A stretch of 64,000 bases of DNA, taken from contig JAFFSR010000242.1 in the NCBI GenBank assembly GCA_017163975.1, forward strand, positions 1,017,001 to 1,081,000, read 5' to 3'. The notes below the pieces were generated by a model. That model was not told the DNA's origin. It searched no databases and saw only the letters and a program-made list of their open reading frames with translations. Made by a program: the position numbers and the translations under genes. Origin of the DNA: Anastatus disparis. Lineage: Eukaryota > Arthropoda > Insecta > Hymenoptera > Eupelmidae. Every line of letters starts with the position of its first letter. Within the stretch, counting starts at the first letter, position 1. Below are positions 7,244 through 17,523 of this stretch, piece after piece.

Positions 7244-9220
7244 GATGCATTTATTGGAAAGAATAAAAGAGAAAAATTAGCCGAAATGCACTGACTGAAT
7301 TGATTATTAATTAATATAATTAAATGAATAAATCAGTTGCATTTTGTTTGTTTCGAGGTAAACAAGAAGCTTAGCGATGAGCAGACGACTTACCACTAGA
7401 AAGAGAAAGAGAGAAAGAGGAACCTAACCTCACATCTGAACACGTGGTGAAGGAAAAAACCACAGTCACCATCAGTTTTCTTATTTGCGCACTAGGAGTT
7501 GAAGCTACGATGATGGCTGTAACATCTTAACACTAGTGCACATAACAGATCAAAGAAAAGAACACATGTTTAGAAAAAAAAAATAACCTGTGACTGTGCT
7601 CTTGTGCGTCGCCATCTTATGTTCTTGATGATGAGGTGCACGCCGCAGCACTGTCACCTGTACACTGACACACACACACACCCGGTGTATAGGTACATGC
7701 GCACAATACACTCGCTGTACGCGATGACGAGCAAAACCGGGAAACGACGCGGAACATTTGTAACACGTGCTCGAGAGTAAAGGGGAAGAGTCGGTAAGTG
7801 ACCGACTCGCGGCAGAAATCGAGTCATGCGCATGAAAAGTAAGAGATCAGCGAAAAAGGGGAGCCAGCTATAGCTTATATAGCAGGCTCGTATATACATG
7901 GGTAAATGTAAAAATAACGGTTGAAGGAGTATATACATGAGTAAATGTAAAAATAACGGTAGAAGGAGTATATACATGGGCAATTGTAAAAATATCAATC
8001 TGTGTCAGTATTTTATATGAAGATACGTGAGATCGAGAGCAAGAGTGATAGAAAATAAAAGAAATCGAGCGCTGGAGAGAAATAGTGGTACAATTATAGG
8101 CAGAATTATTAAGACTGAATATATGGAGTCTTCTAAATAGAAATTTAAATGGAGCGCGCGAGAAATAGAGGGCGCTAACATAAAAGAAGCCGCCAAAAGG
8201 AAAGGTGTTGATTGGTTAAAAGTTAACATCCTTTGTAATTAAAAAATAACAATTACGGAAAGGATTAATAACCAATCAACCATTATCCTATTTATGACGT
8301 AATTGATAAAAGAAGGGATGAAGAGGAAGGAGCTCGAGAAAAGACGCGCCATTGACACACTTCTCTATTGGATCTTGGATAATACACTTGGTCGGTTTTT
8401 CTTTGTTGGGTACTGCTCGTTGAGCCATATTTTCTTGAGTCTTGACTCCATTTTAGTTGGTTAAAATTCATAGAGGATTTACGCTGCCATTTGGCCATTT
8501 TGCTACCTTGCTATTTTTGCCATTTTGCAAATTTTGATATTTTCGAGAGAGCTGAGGAGTACATTTAGAACGAGAAAATGAGATTTTGAATTGGAGGATA
8601 AATCATTGGAGTTTTTGTATTTTTGGAGGGTAACGCTTTGTGCATTAAGGTGAGTCCTCTATCTTAAATATTAAATACTTGGAAATTTAGAGTCAGTGCG
8701 CGTCGCCGTTTTGCTCGTCGTAATTAACGTCGGTTTTAGCCGCCATTATTAAATTCAATATTAATTTCACGGGTTTAGTTTGATTTTATTTAATTATAAT
8801 TAATCAGAAAGTTCATTAAGTCGAGCCAGAGTTCAATTACACAACTTTTTACACTTACACAATTTTCGAGAAATTGTCGGGTAAAAAGGATGTTAAATTT
8901 ACTTCAATAAATATAGAGTGAAAATTACTTCTTTTTGTATTTTATTTAACAGTGTTATTTGAATGTTTATTAACATTGTGTTGTTATAAAATATATATAT
9001 ATATTATTTGCTGCTGGTTACATCGGTGGTTTCGTCATTGTTCCCTACGAAGACCCAATCAGAATCCACCCGAGAGAGTTGATTGCTAATAAATTCAGTT
9101 TTTCTATTCAGAGTAAAATTTAAGAAAAAAAAAATAAATAAATTGCTATTTATTCAGAGGTGATACTGTAGAGTTAAAATAATAGTAACTGGGGGATAGG
9201 GAACAAACTCCCCCATTACA
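7241..9220 (+). repeat. 5' LTR (1980 bp)
   Basis: Starts TGTGATG, ends CCCATTACA. Contains a TATA-like TTATATAG near 7876, a three-copy 39-bp tandem repeat (7890-8000), and a strong splice-donor match AAGGTGAGT at about 8648-8655. The intact length contrasts with the interrupted 3' LTR. Small open frames on its minus strand are shadows without support. Confidence 0.93.
7890..8000 (+). repeat. Three 39-bp direct repeats inside the LTR
   Basis: The unit GTATATACATGGGTAAATGT plus AAAAATAACGGTTGAAGGA is repeated at 7890, 7929 and 7968; the third copy is partial and more diverged. The block lies just downstream of the TATA-like sequence and may be regulatory. The 3' LTR has the same repeats (from 19840), split from its promoter by a DNA element. 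Confidence 0.8.
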
Positions 9221-9222
9221 AA

Positions 9223-9240
9223 TGGCGCCCTTAGTCTGAG
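9223..9240 (+). promoter_or_regulatory. Primer-binding site of LTR element
   Basis: Two bases after the LTR end comes TGGCGCCCTTAGTCTGAG. TGG pairs with the CCA end of a tRNA, so this is the minus-strand primer site; the tRNA was not identified. The following 9241-9756 is a non-coding AT-rich leader in which I see no gene. Confidence 0.75.
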
Positions 9241-9756
9241 GTTTCGTCGGGACTGATAAAAAACCAGTGTAAATTTTTAGAATTTCGAGAGAATAATTTT
9301 CATAGTTTAAAGTATAGAGAAATTTTTCAAAATGTTTATTGAAGTGTAAAATAGTCGTTAAAGAGAAATTTTGTGTTTTTCAAAATGGCGGCGTGGCGTG
9401 GGTTTTCGAGTCTAATTTGAGAAAATGGCGAGCGTCAGTAGTTAGACAATAAATGTTTTAAATTAAAATAAATTTAAATTGTGTCGAGTCTACAAATTTT
9501 TATTTAGAGAGTGTTTATCTCCATACACACAAGTACATTTATATATTTAATTTTTTTTAACATATATATTAATATATTTCCCAAATATTTTATTTGATTT
9601 ACCCCTCTTATAAAAAACAGACCAAAAGAAGAGGTCTTTAATTATTTTATTGAGAAGAAAGAAGAACATATTTTTTATTTTTTTTAATCAAGAGAATTAT
9701 TTATCAAAATAAATTTATTTTATATTCCAAGCGAAGAGGATACGAGATTATCTCCA

Positions 9757-11736
9757 TTGAACAATGTTACGACGACATCTTTCTCGTCACAAGCATCAGT
9801 AGTGACTACTATAGCATTAACGACTACAACAGTAACGAGTACGCTTGCTACAAGTGGCACTGATTTATATTCGACCTATTCGTTACCCAAGATGACATCT
9901 ACTACGTATGGAAATAATGCTTCAATGGGATTGCCTGCTAAAACCACTCTGGCTAGAAAAATGGTAGCCAATCCATTATCCATAAATGATTATACCATCT
10001 TGGGTTGGATTAATAAGTATAGTGATCCAACAAGGTTGTCATATGATGCAAATGTGACGAGAAGGAGATATACTAAAAATGATAATACTCAACCTTGTGG
10101 AAATGAACCGAGAAACGAGTTGAGTAGAAAAGTTGAAGAGAGGAGTCAAGACCAACAGCGAGTAGACAGGATAACCAGCCGGGAAAAAGACAACCAATCA
10201 AGAGAAAGGGAAGATATGCAGAAAGATCCAATAAGTTGTTGTCATAAATGTCAGAAATCTGACAGAGATGATCCTCGATCCTCAGATAAGAGTAAGAGAA
10301 GTCAAGCATCTCCAAACCAATCGTCAAGGTTAAAATCGGCTCATGGTGGTACTCAAGAAATATCGAGTGAAAAGAGATATAAAAGTCATACCAGTAGACA
10401 TCACCATCATTCTAAAAATAAGTCAAGGGATCGGAGCAGCAGGAGTAGTAGTAGTAACAAGAGTTCAAGTGGCAGTGAGTCTGACTATCCTATTCGAGCC
10501 AAGAAAAAGCCTCGAAGGAAAAAGAAAGACAACGATAATTTTAAATTAGTCAAAATTCTGGAATCTTGGCATCTGAAATTTTCGGGTCGAGAGAATGCAG
10601 AAGATTTTTTAAAACGTTTAGAGAAATGCAAGAAGAGTACTGATTACTCAGATAAAGATTGGTTGAAAGTACTACACTGCATATTTTTGGAAGACGCAAG
10701 TCACTGATATGAAACAGCTGAGAGGAGAATACGAGATTGGAGAGGATTCAAGAAGGCTTTTAAAAGACAATATATTCCAGTGATGGACGAGGAGGATATC
10801 TTAGATGAGTTAAAAGCCAGAACTCAAGGAAAAGGAGAAAAGATAGCCAATTACCTCTCTAATTTTGAGTATATTGTCGGCCATTTTAAGTATCCTCCAT
10901 CAATTAGAAGACAACTCGAGATCGCATACCGAAATCTATTGCCAGAATATCGACGGTATATGGCAACTAAAAAGATATATGATTTCGATGATTTAGAGAA
11001 GTATGGACAACGATGGGAGAGGCAAAAAGAGTTGGATCAAAAATATGTACCACCTCCTTCGAAAGAGAATTCAAAGATTCCAGGTGCTGCTTATCATCGA
11101 GATACTAAGAGTGCAAAAATAGCAGCTAGCAGAGTCGAGTGTAGAGATGATATTGAAGAGAAAGAGACCAATAATTCACAACAGGTGAATACGAAACCAC
11201 CTAAGCCAGCACCTCGAAAAAATAAGAGTAACAAGAGGAAATCACCTGCTTCATCAAATCAGCAAGTCCAGACTGAAGCTGTAGATCTGAATGCAGATGA
11301 AAATGCTCAGTCCATGCAAGTAACTGAGAATAATGAGATAAGATCTAATAATAATGGGACCAGGCCTAAAGAAAATAATAACCAATGGCAGTCGAGAACA
11401 GAAAGACGTCCCATAAATCAAGGTCAAAGAAGAAATGGACCTTCTAATCGATTAGACTCATCAGTTTTTTATGGTGAATGTCATGTGTGCCATACTGTTG
11501 GACATAGAGCTTCACAGTGTGCAAAACGCACCTGTTATTCATGTTCTCAAATAGGTCATTCTTCATTCGAATGTCCAAATAGAACATCGAATAATCAAGA
11601 GGGGAGTCAGAATGCCAATAGAGCACCATCAAATCTTAGCTACCAAGGGTGTGGAGCCAGAGGTGTAACTCTGCATACGTGTAAGAACTGTGCTCACATT
11701 CGTAGGTTTTTGGGAAACGGCCAAACAGGAACGTAG
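9757..11736 (+). pseudogene. Gag polyprotein with one in-frame stop
   Basis: Starts MNNVTTTSFSSQASVV and is Ser/Thr-rich, then Ser/Arg/His-rich (HTSRHHHHSKNKSRDRSS). A capsid-like domain begins near LKFSGRENAEDFLKRLEKC. TGA at 10705-10707 replaces the Trp usually found in a [RS]-W-[YF]-E motif; the same frame continues with YETAERRIRDW, FKRQYIPVMDEEDIL and YRNLLPEYRRYM. Two CCHC zinc knuckles follow (CHVCHTVGHRASQC and CYSCSQIGHSSFEC), which would bind genomic RNA. The frame ends at TAG 11734-11736, just after the GGGAAAC slippery site. Total is about 660 codons. A single substitution separates it from an open frame, in line with a young copy. Confidence 0.92.
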
Positions 11737-14700
11737 GATCGCCCTCTATGCTCCTAAATAATCAAGAAAGGGCGAACAATATAAAAGAGAAAACACAAGA
11801 GAGAGAAATCAATGAGAACACTCAGAGTCAAGAGACAGAGAATATTAATACAGAGAATCGAGATGCAGAGAATATTAATATAGAGAATCGAGATACTGAG
11901 AATATTAATAAAGAGAATACCAATTTAGAGCAAAGAGAAACAGAGACAGAATTAAGAGATAAAAGGGAAACAATACTAGAAATAGTATCTGAGAGACAAC
12001 CTGTTAAAGAACCTGTTCAGAGTATAAATCAGGATTGTGAGATATCTCAGAATGCTGAAGAAAATCCATCTGAAGAGCATATAAGAGAAGCTGTAAGAGA
12101 GTTGGTGCAGCAGTTGAATTTCTCGAACCCAGCTGAGAGCAGTGTTCCAGGTCCTGAGGTGGTTCCTGATCGGTCTGTTGAAGACGTTGCTTCACCTTCA
12201 ACAGTCCAGGAGGGGGGAAAAGTCGTACCAAGTACGACAGAGAAGAGAAATTCTGAGAATATACATAGAAAAGTTGCAGGATCGACGTCAGAGAATAGAA
12301 ATTTCTTGCAAATCGAGTTAGGAGGAGAGAAATATCTAGCTTTATTTGACCCAGGTGCGATGATTACACTAGTTGGGCCAAAGATTGGAGAGAAATTTCG
12401 AGACAGATTAAAACCTAGCAATTTATCAATTAAGACAGTAACTGGAGCCATATCAAAACTGTTGGATGTACTAGAGGTCGTATTAGATGTTGATGGAGTA
12501 GTACAACCCATGGAGCTCAAGTTTGTAAGACAAATGGAACACGATATGGTTCTTGGTATGGATTTCCATAGAAAATGGGACCTAGAAGTGAAACTAGGTC
12601 AAGATTTATGGAGAGTTCCAGATGGAGAGTGGAGAAAATTTTCAAATCATCGTTCTGAGAGTAAAGCAGTTATTTTTGGAGAGTGCGCTGGGATAGTTAA
12701 AATCACAGAAGATCAAGAGAAAACAGTAAAAGATTTGGCTAAGAGAATCTTACCACCACCATCAAAAGTACCAGGAATCACTACCTTAATAAAGCATCAT
12801 ATAGAGATCAAGCCTGGAGTTAGGCCGATTAAACAGCGCCCAAGACGGATGTCACCATACAAACTTCAAGTGGCACAAGAAGAGGTCAAGAGAATGCTAG
12901 AGCAGAATATTATCGAGAAATCAGCGAGTGAATGGAGTAGTGAGCCAGTAATTGTCAGGAAACCTAATGGAAAGTATAGGTTTTGTGTGGATTTTCGAGA
13001 TGTGAATAAAGTCACTAAACCTGATGCTTATCCAATGCAGAGTATGGATTCTATTTTAGACAAATTGAGAAAAGCAAGATATATTACTAAAATAGATCTA
13101 GAGCAGGCGTATTTCCAGGTAATGTTGAGCCATGAGAGTCGTAAATACACAGCATTTGCAGTGTCTAGATTGGGACTATTCCAATTTAAACGTCTCCCAT
13201 TTGGCCTAACTAACGCACCAATGACCTTCCAAAGGCTTGTTGACGCCTTATTTGGTCCAGAATTCGAGCCACATGTCTTTGGATATCTAGATGATATCAT
13301 TATCGTGACAGAAACGTTCGAAGAACATATAAAGTGGGTCGAAATTGTGTTAAAAAGATTAGTGAGTGCAGATCTAGTTGTGAACCATGAAAAATGTGAA
13401 TTTTGTTGTTCGAGTGTAACTTACCTGGGATACAAACTAGATAGAGATGGGTTGAGACCAGATTCAGAAAGAATTTCACCAGTGCTGAATTATCCTACTC
13501 CTAAAACTATTAAACAATTAAGACGTTTCTTGGGTATGGTGGGTTGGTATTCGAGATTCATAGAGAACGAGTCAGAGATAAAGATTCCGTTGGTAAAACT
13601 GCTGCATAAAGATCAAACCTGGACCTGGGGTGAGGATCAAGAGCAAGCTTTCGAGAACCTAAAAAGAGCACTTACTCAAGCACCAGTGTTAGCCAGACCA
13701 GATTTCAGTAAGCCATTTTCGGTACATTGTGATGCTAGCGATTATGCTATTGGAGCTGTACTAACACAAGAAAGTGAAGATGGAGATCACCCTATAGTGT
13801 ACATCAGTCGAGTCTTGAATAAAGCAGAGAAAAATTATACGGTAACTGAGAAAGAGGGTCTTGCATTATTATGGGCAATAAAGAAGCTGAGACCTTATCT
13901 AGATGGATATTACTTCATAGTATACACCGACCATAGCGCTCTCAAATGGCTCAGAAATCTTAAAGATCCAACTGGTCGGCTTGCTCGTTGGGTTTTAGAG
14001 TTACAGCAATGGGATTTCGAGATTATACACAGAAAAGGTGCTCTTAATCATGTCCCAGATGCTTTATCGAGAGGTTTCGAGTTAGGAAATGAAGAGGTGG
14101 CTGGTTTTACCACTATTGAAGATCCATGGTATCTATCGAGAGTAGAGGAAGTGAAACATTTTCCTAAAAAGTTTCCCAATTGGAAATTGGAAGATGATCT
14201 ATTGTATTACTTTAAAAGAGATAGGTTGCTAGATCCAGTGACTTTTCAAGAAGAAGGCTGGAGATTAGTTGTACCAACGGAATATCGAGAGAGAGTAATA
14301 AGTGATGCCCATACAGAAGCCTCATCAGGACATTTTGGTATAGAGAAAACTTATGATCGGGTGATTAGAGAATATTATTGGCCAGGAGCGTGGTATGACA
14401 TAAATTCATATATCCAGCAGTGTTCAGAGTGCCAGAGATATAAAGTGATGCAAACAGGTGCTCAAGGTTTAATGGGAAAGAGAATTGTCGAGAGACCATG
14501 GGCTGTAGTGGCAGCTGATTGCATGGAGTTTCCTAAGAGTAAGAACCAGTATAAATACGTAGTAGTGTTCCAAGATTTGTTCACTCGCTGGATAGAGTTA
14601 AAACCATTGAGAACTGCAGATGGTAAAGGAGTCTCGAGAGCATTTGAAGAGCTGATATTATTCAGATGGGAAGCTCCTGATTATTTACTCACGGATAATG

Positions 14701-15368
14701 GTAAAGAGTTTGATAATAAGTGGTTAAAGAGTACGTTAGATGAGTATGGTGTAAAACATGTAACTACTCCACCATATCATCCCCAGGCCAACCCAGTCGA
14801 GAGAACAAATAGAACGTTGAAAACCATGATTTCTATTTTTGTTGGGTCAGACCATCGAGACTGGGACAAGCATCTACATGAGTTCAGACATGCTGTTAAT
14901 ACAGCTACACAAAATTCAACAAAAGTATCACCAGCATTTCTAAATTATGGTCGTAATCCTGCACCAGTGAAGAGTTTACAAAGAGAAATCGAGACCAGAG
15001 GACCTAAGCTAAAATTAGATCCAGAAATCTGGAAGGATAGATTAAAAAGATTAGATGCTTTGAGAGATTTGGTAGCTAGACATATAGATGAAGTTCAAAA
15101 TAAACAAGCTAAGAGATATGACCAGAATAAAAAAGATGTAAGGTTTAATGTAGGAGATCAAGTGTTGAGAAAAACACAGGTGTTATCAAAAGGAGCACAA
15201 GGTTTCTCTGCGAAGTTAGCTCCAAAATATGAAGGACCATTTCATATTATTGAGGTAAAATCACCTGTAGTATATGTTTTAAAGATAGAAGGTAGTCGTA
15301 GAAATGCGAAGGTACACGTATCCGAGTTAAAACGATTTTTACCCCCGCGAACAAATCGAGATCAGTAA
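11706..15368 (+). CDS. Pol polyprotein (protease, reverse transcriptase, RNase H, integrase), intact
   Basis: Probably translated by -1 frameshifting from gag; the first internal ATG is 11748. N-terminal 60 residues contain a degenerate ENINTENRDAENINIENRDT repeat. Protease: LALFDPGAMITLVG with Asp-Pro-Gly in place of the usual Asp-Thr/Ser-Gly. Reverse transcriptase: RPRRMSPYKL, FCVDFRDVNKVT, LPFGLTNAP and the catalytic YLDDI. RNase H: HCDASDYAIGAVL, TDHSALKWL, NHVPDALSR. Integrase: HHCC zinc finger (SGHFGIEKTY, CSECQRYK), DDE residues in VVAADCMEF, LTDNGKEF and PVERTNRTLK, and a GPF-type C-terminal module (KYEGPFHIIEV). About 1206 residues with no lesion, normal for Ty3/gypsy. It could still supply enzymes in trans. 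Confidence 0.95.
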   Translation, partial: VFGKRPNRNVGSPSMLLNNQERANNIKEKTQEREINENTQSQETENINTENRDAENINIENRDTENINKENTNLEQRETETELRDKRETILEIVSERQPVKEPVQSINQDCEISQNAEENPSEEHIREAVRELVQQLNFSNPAESSVPGPEVVPDRSVEDVASPSTVQEGGKVVPSTTEKRNSENIHRKVAGSTSENRNFLQIELGGEKYLALFDPGAMITLVGPKIGEKFRDRLKPSNLSIKTVTGAISKLLDVLEVVLDVDGVVQPMELKFVRQMEHDMVLGMDFHRKWDLEVKLGQDLWRVPDGEWRKFSNHRSESKAVIFGECAGIVKITEDQEKTVKDLAKRILPPPSKVPGITTLIKHHIEIKPGVRPIKQRPRRMSPYKLQVAQEEVKRMLEQNIIEKSASEWSSEPVIVRKPNGKYRFCVDFRDVNKVTKPDAYPMQSMDSILDKLRKARYITKIDLEQAYFQVMLSHESRKYTAFAVSRLGLFQFKRLPFGLTNAPMTFQRLVDALFGPEFEPHVFGYLDDIIIVTETFEEHIKWVEIVLKRLVSADLVVNHEKCEFCCSSVTYLGYKLDRDGLRPDSERISPVLNYPTPKTIKQLRRFLGMVGWYSRFIENESEIKIPLVKLLHKDQTWTWGEDQEQAFENLKRALTQAPVLARPDFSKPFSVHCDASDYAIGAVLTQESEDGDHPIVYISRVLNKAEKNYTVTEKEGLALLWAIKKLRPYLDGYYFIVYTDHSALKWLRNLKDPTGRLARWVLELQQWDFEIIHRKGALNHVPDALSRGFELGNEEVAGFTTIEDPWYLSRVEEVKHFPKKFPNWKLEDDLLYYFKRDRLLDPVTFQEEGWRLVVPTEYRERVISDAHTEASSGHFGIEKTYDRVIREYYWPGAWYDINSYIQQCSECQRYKVMQTGAQGLMGKRIVERPWAVVAADCMEFPKSKNQYKYVVVFQDLFTRWIELKPLRTADGKGVSRAFEELILFRWEAPDYLLTDNGKEFDNKWLKSTLDEYGVKHVTTPPYHPQANPVERTNRTLKTMISIFVGSDHRDWDKHLHEFRHAVNTATQNSTKVSPAFLNYGRNPAPVKSLQREIETRGPKLKLDPEIWKDRLKRLDALRDLVARHIDEVQNKQAKRYDQNKKDVRFNVGDQVLRKTQVLSKGAQGFSAKLAPKYEGPFHIIEVKSPVVYVLKIEGSRRNAKVHVSELKRFLPPRTNRDQ
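11712..11718 (+). promoter_or_regulatory. -1 ribosomal frameshift heptamer GGGAAAC
   Basis: In the gag frame the bases read G GGA AAC, the canonical X-XXY-YYZ form used by several retroviruses. Pol lies in the -1 frame and is open from 11706, overlapping gag to its stop at 11734. No clear downstream stem was resolved by eye. Confidence 0.75.
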
Positions 15369-15525
15369 AACCCCTTATTTATAATTTTCTTTTTCGAGAG
15401 CATGTTATTTTAAGTGTAATTCGAGAACTGTGTTGTCTTGGTGTTGGTTCGTGCCTTGAGATAACCCAATGGTAAGTGTTGTACAGTCGGTAGTAAAGCA
15501 TGTCGAGACAGAGTTCCTTAGTAAA

Positions 15526-15555
15526 ATTTTCCTTTTATTTTACTTATGTTAACAG
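15526..15555 (+). promoter_or_regulatory. Likely splice acceptor immediately before ORF3
   Basis: A pyrimidine-rich run (TTTTCCTTTTATTTTACTTA) ends in TGTTAACAG directly abutting the ORF3 ATG at 15556. With the LTR donor AAGGTGAGT (8648-8655) it could make a spliced subgenomic mRNA, as errantiviruses do for env. No transcript evidence is available. Confidence 0.55.
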
Positions 15556-17049
15556 ATGTCAAGACGTGCAGATAGGAAGTCGCCATCCATGGGATCACGT
15601 GGTGCACCTAGCCCAGGCCATCGGGCTGAGCCGGAATTCCATCCCCCGGCTCATCGTGTACTCACGTGGGCTGATGAGGTTGAATTGGAAGAAAGGACCT
15701 GGAGGCAAGATCAATCTCCCTCACCTGCGATTAACCCTAATAGTTGGGCAGACCAGCTCGAGTATGAGCTGCGTCTCGCTGCTGAGGAAGAGGAGAGAGA
15801 GAGAATTAGATTTGAAAGGTTTCGAGAACAGGAGAAAGAAGAAAAGGAAAAGGAGATGAGGGAAGCAGCAGATCAGTGGCTTCTTAAAACGGGTCAAGCT
15901 ACGTTGGAAGAGCTTAAGAGGGGTAACGAGGAGGAGTTCACTCTTCTTATTACCATTACTAACCCTCAGTCGAGACCTGGAGAAGAAGAGAAGGAAGAAG
16001 AGAAGAAGAAAAGGAAAGAGGAGGCCGAAATAGTGGCTTTGGACACGGTCTCAGCCATCATAGAGAGCCTTGAAGAGAGAGAAAGTAGAGAAGCGGAGAA
16101 GGAATTGAAGGATATACTACGCCAGCAGGATCCTCGTTATCTTCCAGTGGAGAGTGCTGGTGTTGTAGATTCCCTGGCCTGGGATAGAGGCGAGGATGAG
16201 TATGAACCCGAGCCTGAAGAGACGGTCACTTTTTCTCCGTTAGGAACGCACGTCAGTCCACCTCGACGCAGCCGAGAGCGGAGTAACAACTCTCGACGTC
16301 AACTCCAACTGGACGATTATTACTCCCCTCAAAGCCCATCACCGAGAAGAGCTTCACCTTCGCCTCCATCAGGACCAGTCCACCATCGAGAGAATCGAGC
16401 CAGGAGCCAAAGTAGGGGTCGTCCACCGCTTCCAGTGAAGACAAGGGGAGCTCTCTTTGGAGATTTAAAACCCATTCCTACTGAGCCTCATCTGGACCCG
16501 CCACCGTATGCTTGCTACAACTGCTGGCAGTTGGGACATTCCAGGTTTGATTGTCCTCGTGCGTTTGTGGATGCCTTCTGCTACAACTGTGGTAGAAGGT
16601 ACGAGGATCTGACCAACTGTCCACGTTGTAGTGAAGCGCATGCGGAGTATATGCGGAGCAGGAATCGTGAGAGAAGAAGATCACCATCAAGGCAGCGAAG
16701 GAGTTCCCGACCACCATCCAGGGAAACAGCGAACATCATACCTCAAAGAGAGAGAGAAAGAGATCGGAATGGAAGAGGCACAGCGCGAGATCGAAGACCA
16801 AGGAGTTCGAGTCGTCGACCCCGCACTCCAACCCGCACTCGCCAGCCAAGTCCAGATCGTCATGAACGAGCCCGTCGATCTGCTTCTCATGATGATGACC
16901 GAGAGATGAATCGGCTGAGTGAGATCGTTAGGTTGGCGGAAAGGATTCGAACCCTTCCCCGAGATCTTCAGGAAGCCCTGCTGCGAATGGCCAACCCTAG
17001 TTCGTCGCAGGAGCGCTCCCCAGAGCGACGCCATAAATTGGGTCGTTAA
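15556..17049 (+). CDS. ORF3: zinc-knuckle, Arg/Ser-rich protein in env position
   Basis: An intact 497-residue frame downstream of pol. Regions: N-terminal 60 residues with VLTWADEVELEER; a Glu/Lys/Arg-rich helix of about 200 residues, likely coiled coil; a Pro/Ser-rich linker; at about residue 320 a CCHC knuckle CYNCWQLGHSRFDC, then a second zinc-type module (CYNCGRRYED...CPRC); a strongly basic RS-rich tail (SPSRQRRSSRPPSR, RSSSRRPRTPTRTRQPSPDR); and a C-terminal helix LAERIRTLPRDLQEALLRM. No signal peptide or membrane segment is visible, so it is not an envelope. It is GC-richer than gag and pol. RNA binding or a second nucleocapsid is likely; what it does for the element is unknown. Between pol and ORF3 (15369-15555) there is only the acceptor region. 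Confidence 0.88.
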   Translation: MSRRADRKSPSMGSRGAPSPGHRAEPEFHPPAHRVLTWADEVELEERTWRQDQSPSPAINPNSWADQLEYELRLAAEEEERERIRFERFREQEKEEKEKEMREAADQWLLKTGQATLEELKRGNEEEFTLLITITNPQSRPGEEEKEEEKKKRKEEAEIVALDTVSAIIESLEERESREAEKELKDILRQQDPRYLPVESAGVVDSLAWDRGEDEYEPEPEETVTFSPLGTHVSPPRRSRERSNNSRRQLQLDDYYSPQSPSPRRASPSPPSGPVHHRENRARSQSRGRPPLPVKTRGALFGDLKPIPTEPHLDPPPYACYNCWQLGHSRFDCPRAFVDAFCYNCGRRYEDLTNCPRCSEAHAEYMRSRNRERRRSPSRQRRSSRPPSRETANIIPQRERERDRNGRGTARDRRPRSSSRRPRTPTRTRQPSPDRHERARRSASHDDDREMNRLSEIVRLAERIRTLPRDLQEALLRMANPSSSQERSPERRHKLGR

Positions 17050-17510
17050 ACAATCGAGAGAAGAGAAAGTTCGAGAGGAGAGAGAGAGAGTTTGAGAGGA
17101 GAGTAGCATCGAGAGACGATACATCGAGTCAAGAGATTTCATAGATATCCAGTGAGTTGCTTGAAATTTTCTTTTAATAATTTTTTTTTTTGTTTGCATT
17201 CCTTAAATCCTTATTTATCACCCATTTAAACATTTAACTGTGTGTGTATGAGAGAATGAGTAGAGCGAGATAAGAATGAGATAATAAAGAGTAGTAGTAG
17301 TTATTGAGGTTAGGTTTATTATAAATAGAATATAAGAGATATTAATGGTTTACGTGAGTTCAATTCGGCGACGTGATTTTTTTTTTTACTTTCTTTTTGA
17401 TGTTTCTTTAAAAAAAAAAAGGTAAATAGCCTAAGTTAATAGAGTAGAGTCTTATATTGTTTTTGTGTTTTAATAAGATGGACGACTCACTTGTAAAGTG
17501 TTTCGATCAT

Positions 17511-17523
17511 GAAGGGGGGAATT
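17511..17523 (+). promoter_or_regulatory. Polypurine tract
   Basis: GAAGGGGGGAATT sits immediately before the 3' LTR start TGTGATG and would prime plus-strand DNA synthesis. The upstream 17050-17510 is purine-rich (GAGAGA) and AT-rich untranslated sequence with no gene seen. Confidence 0.85.

Noticed and set aside
8005..8498. Two minus-strand open frames in the LTR, also present in the 3' LTR at 19953-20446
   Set aside because: They are conserved only because the LTRs are copies of each other; no domain, no start context, and they overlap regulatory LTR sequence.
12004..12520. Minus-strand open frames opposite pol
   Set aside because: They mirror the protease-proximal coding region and show no protein features of their own.
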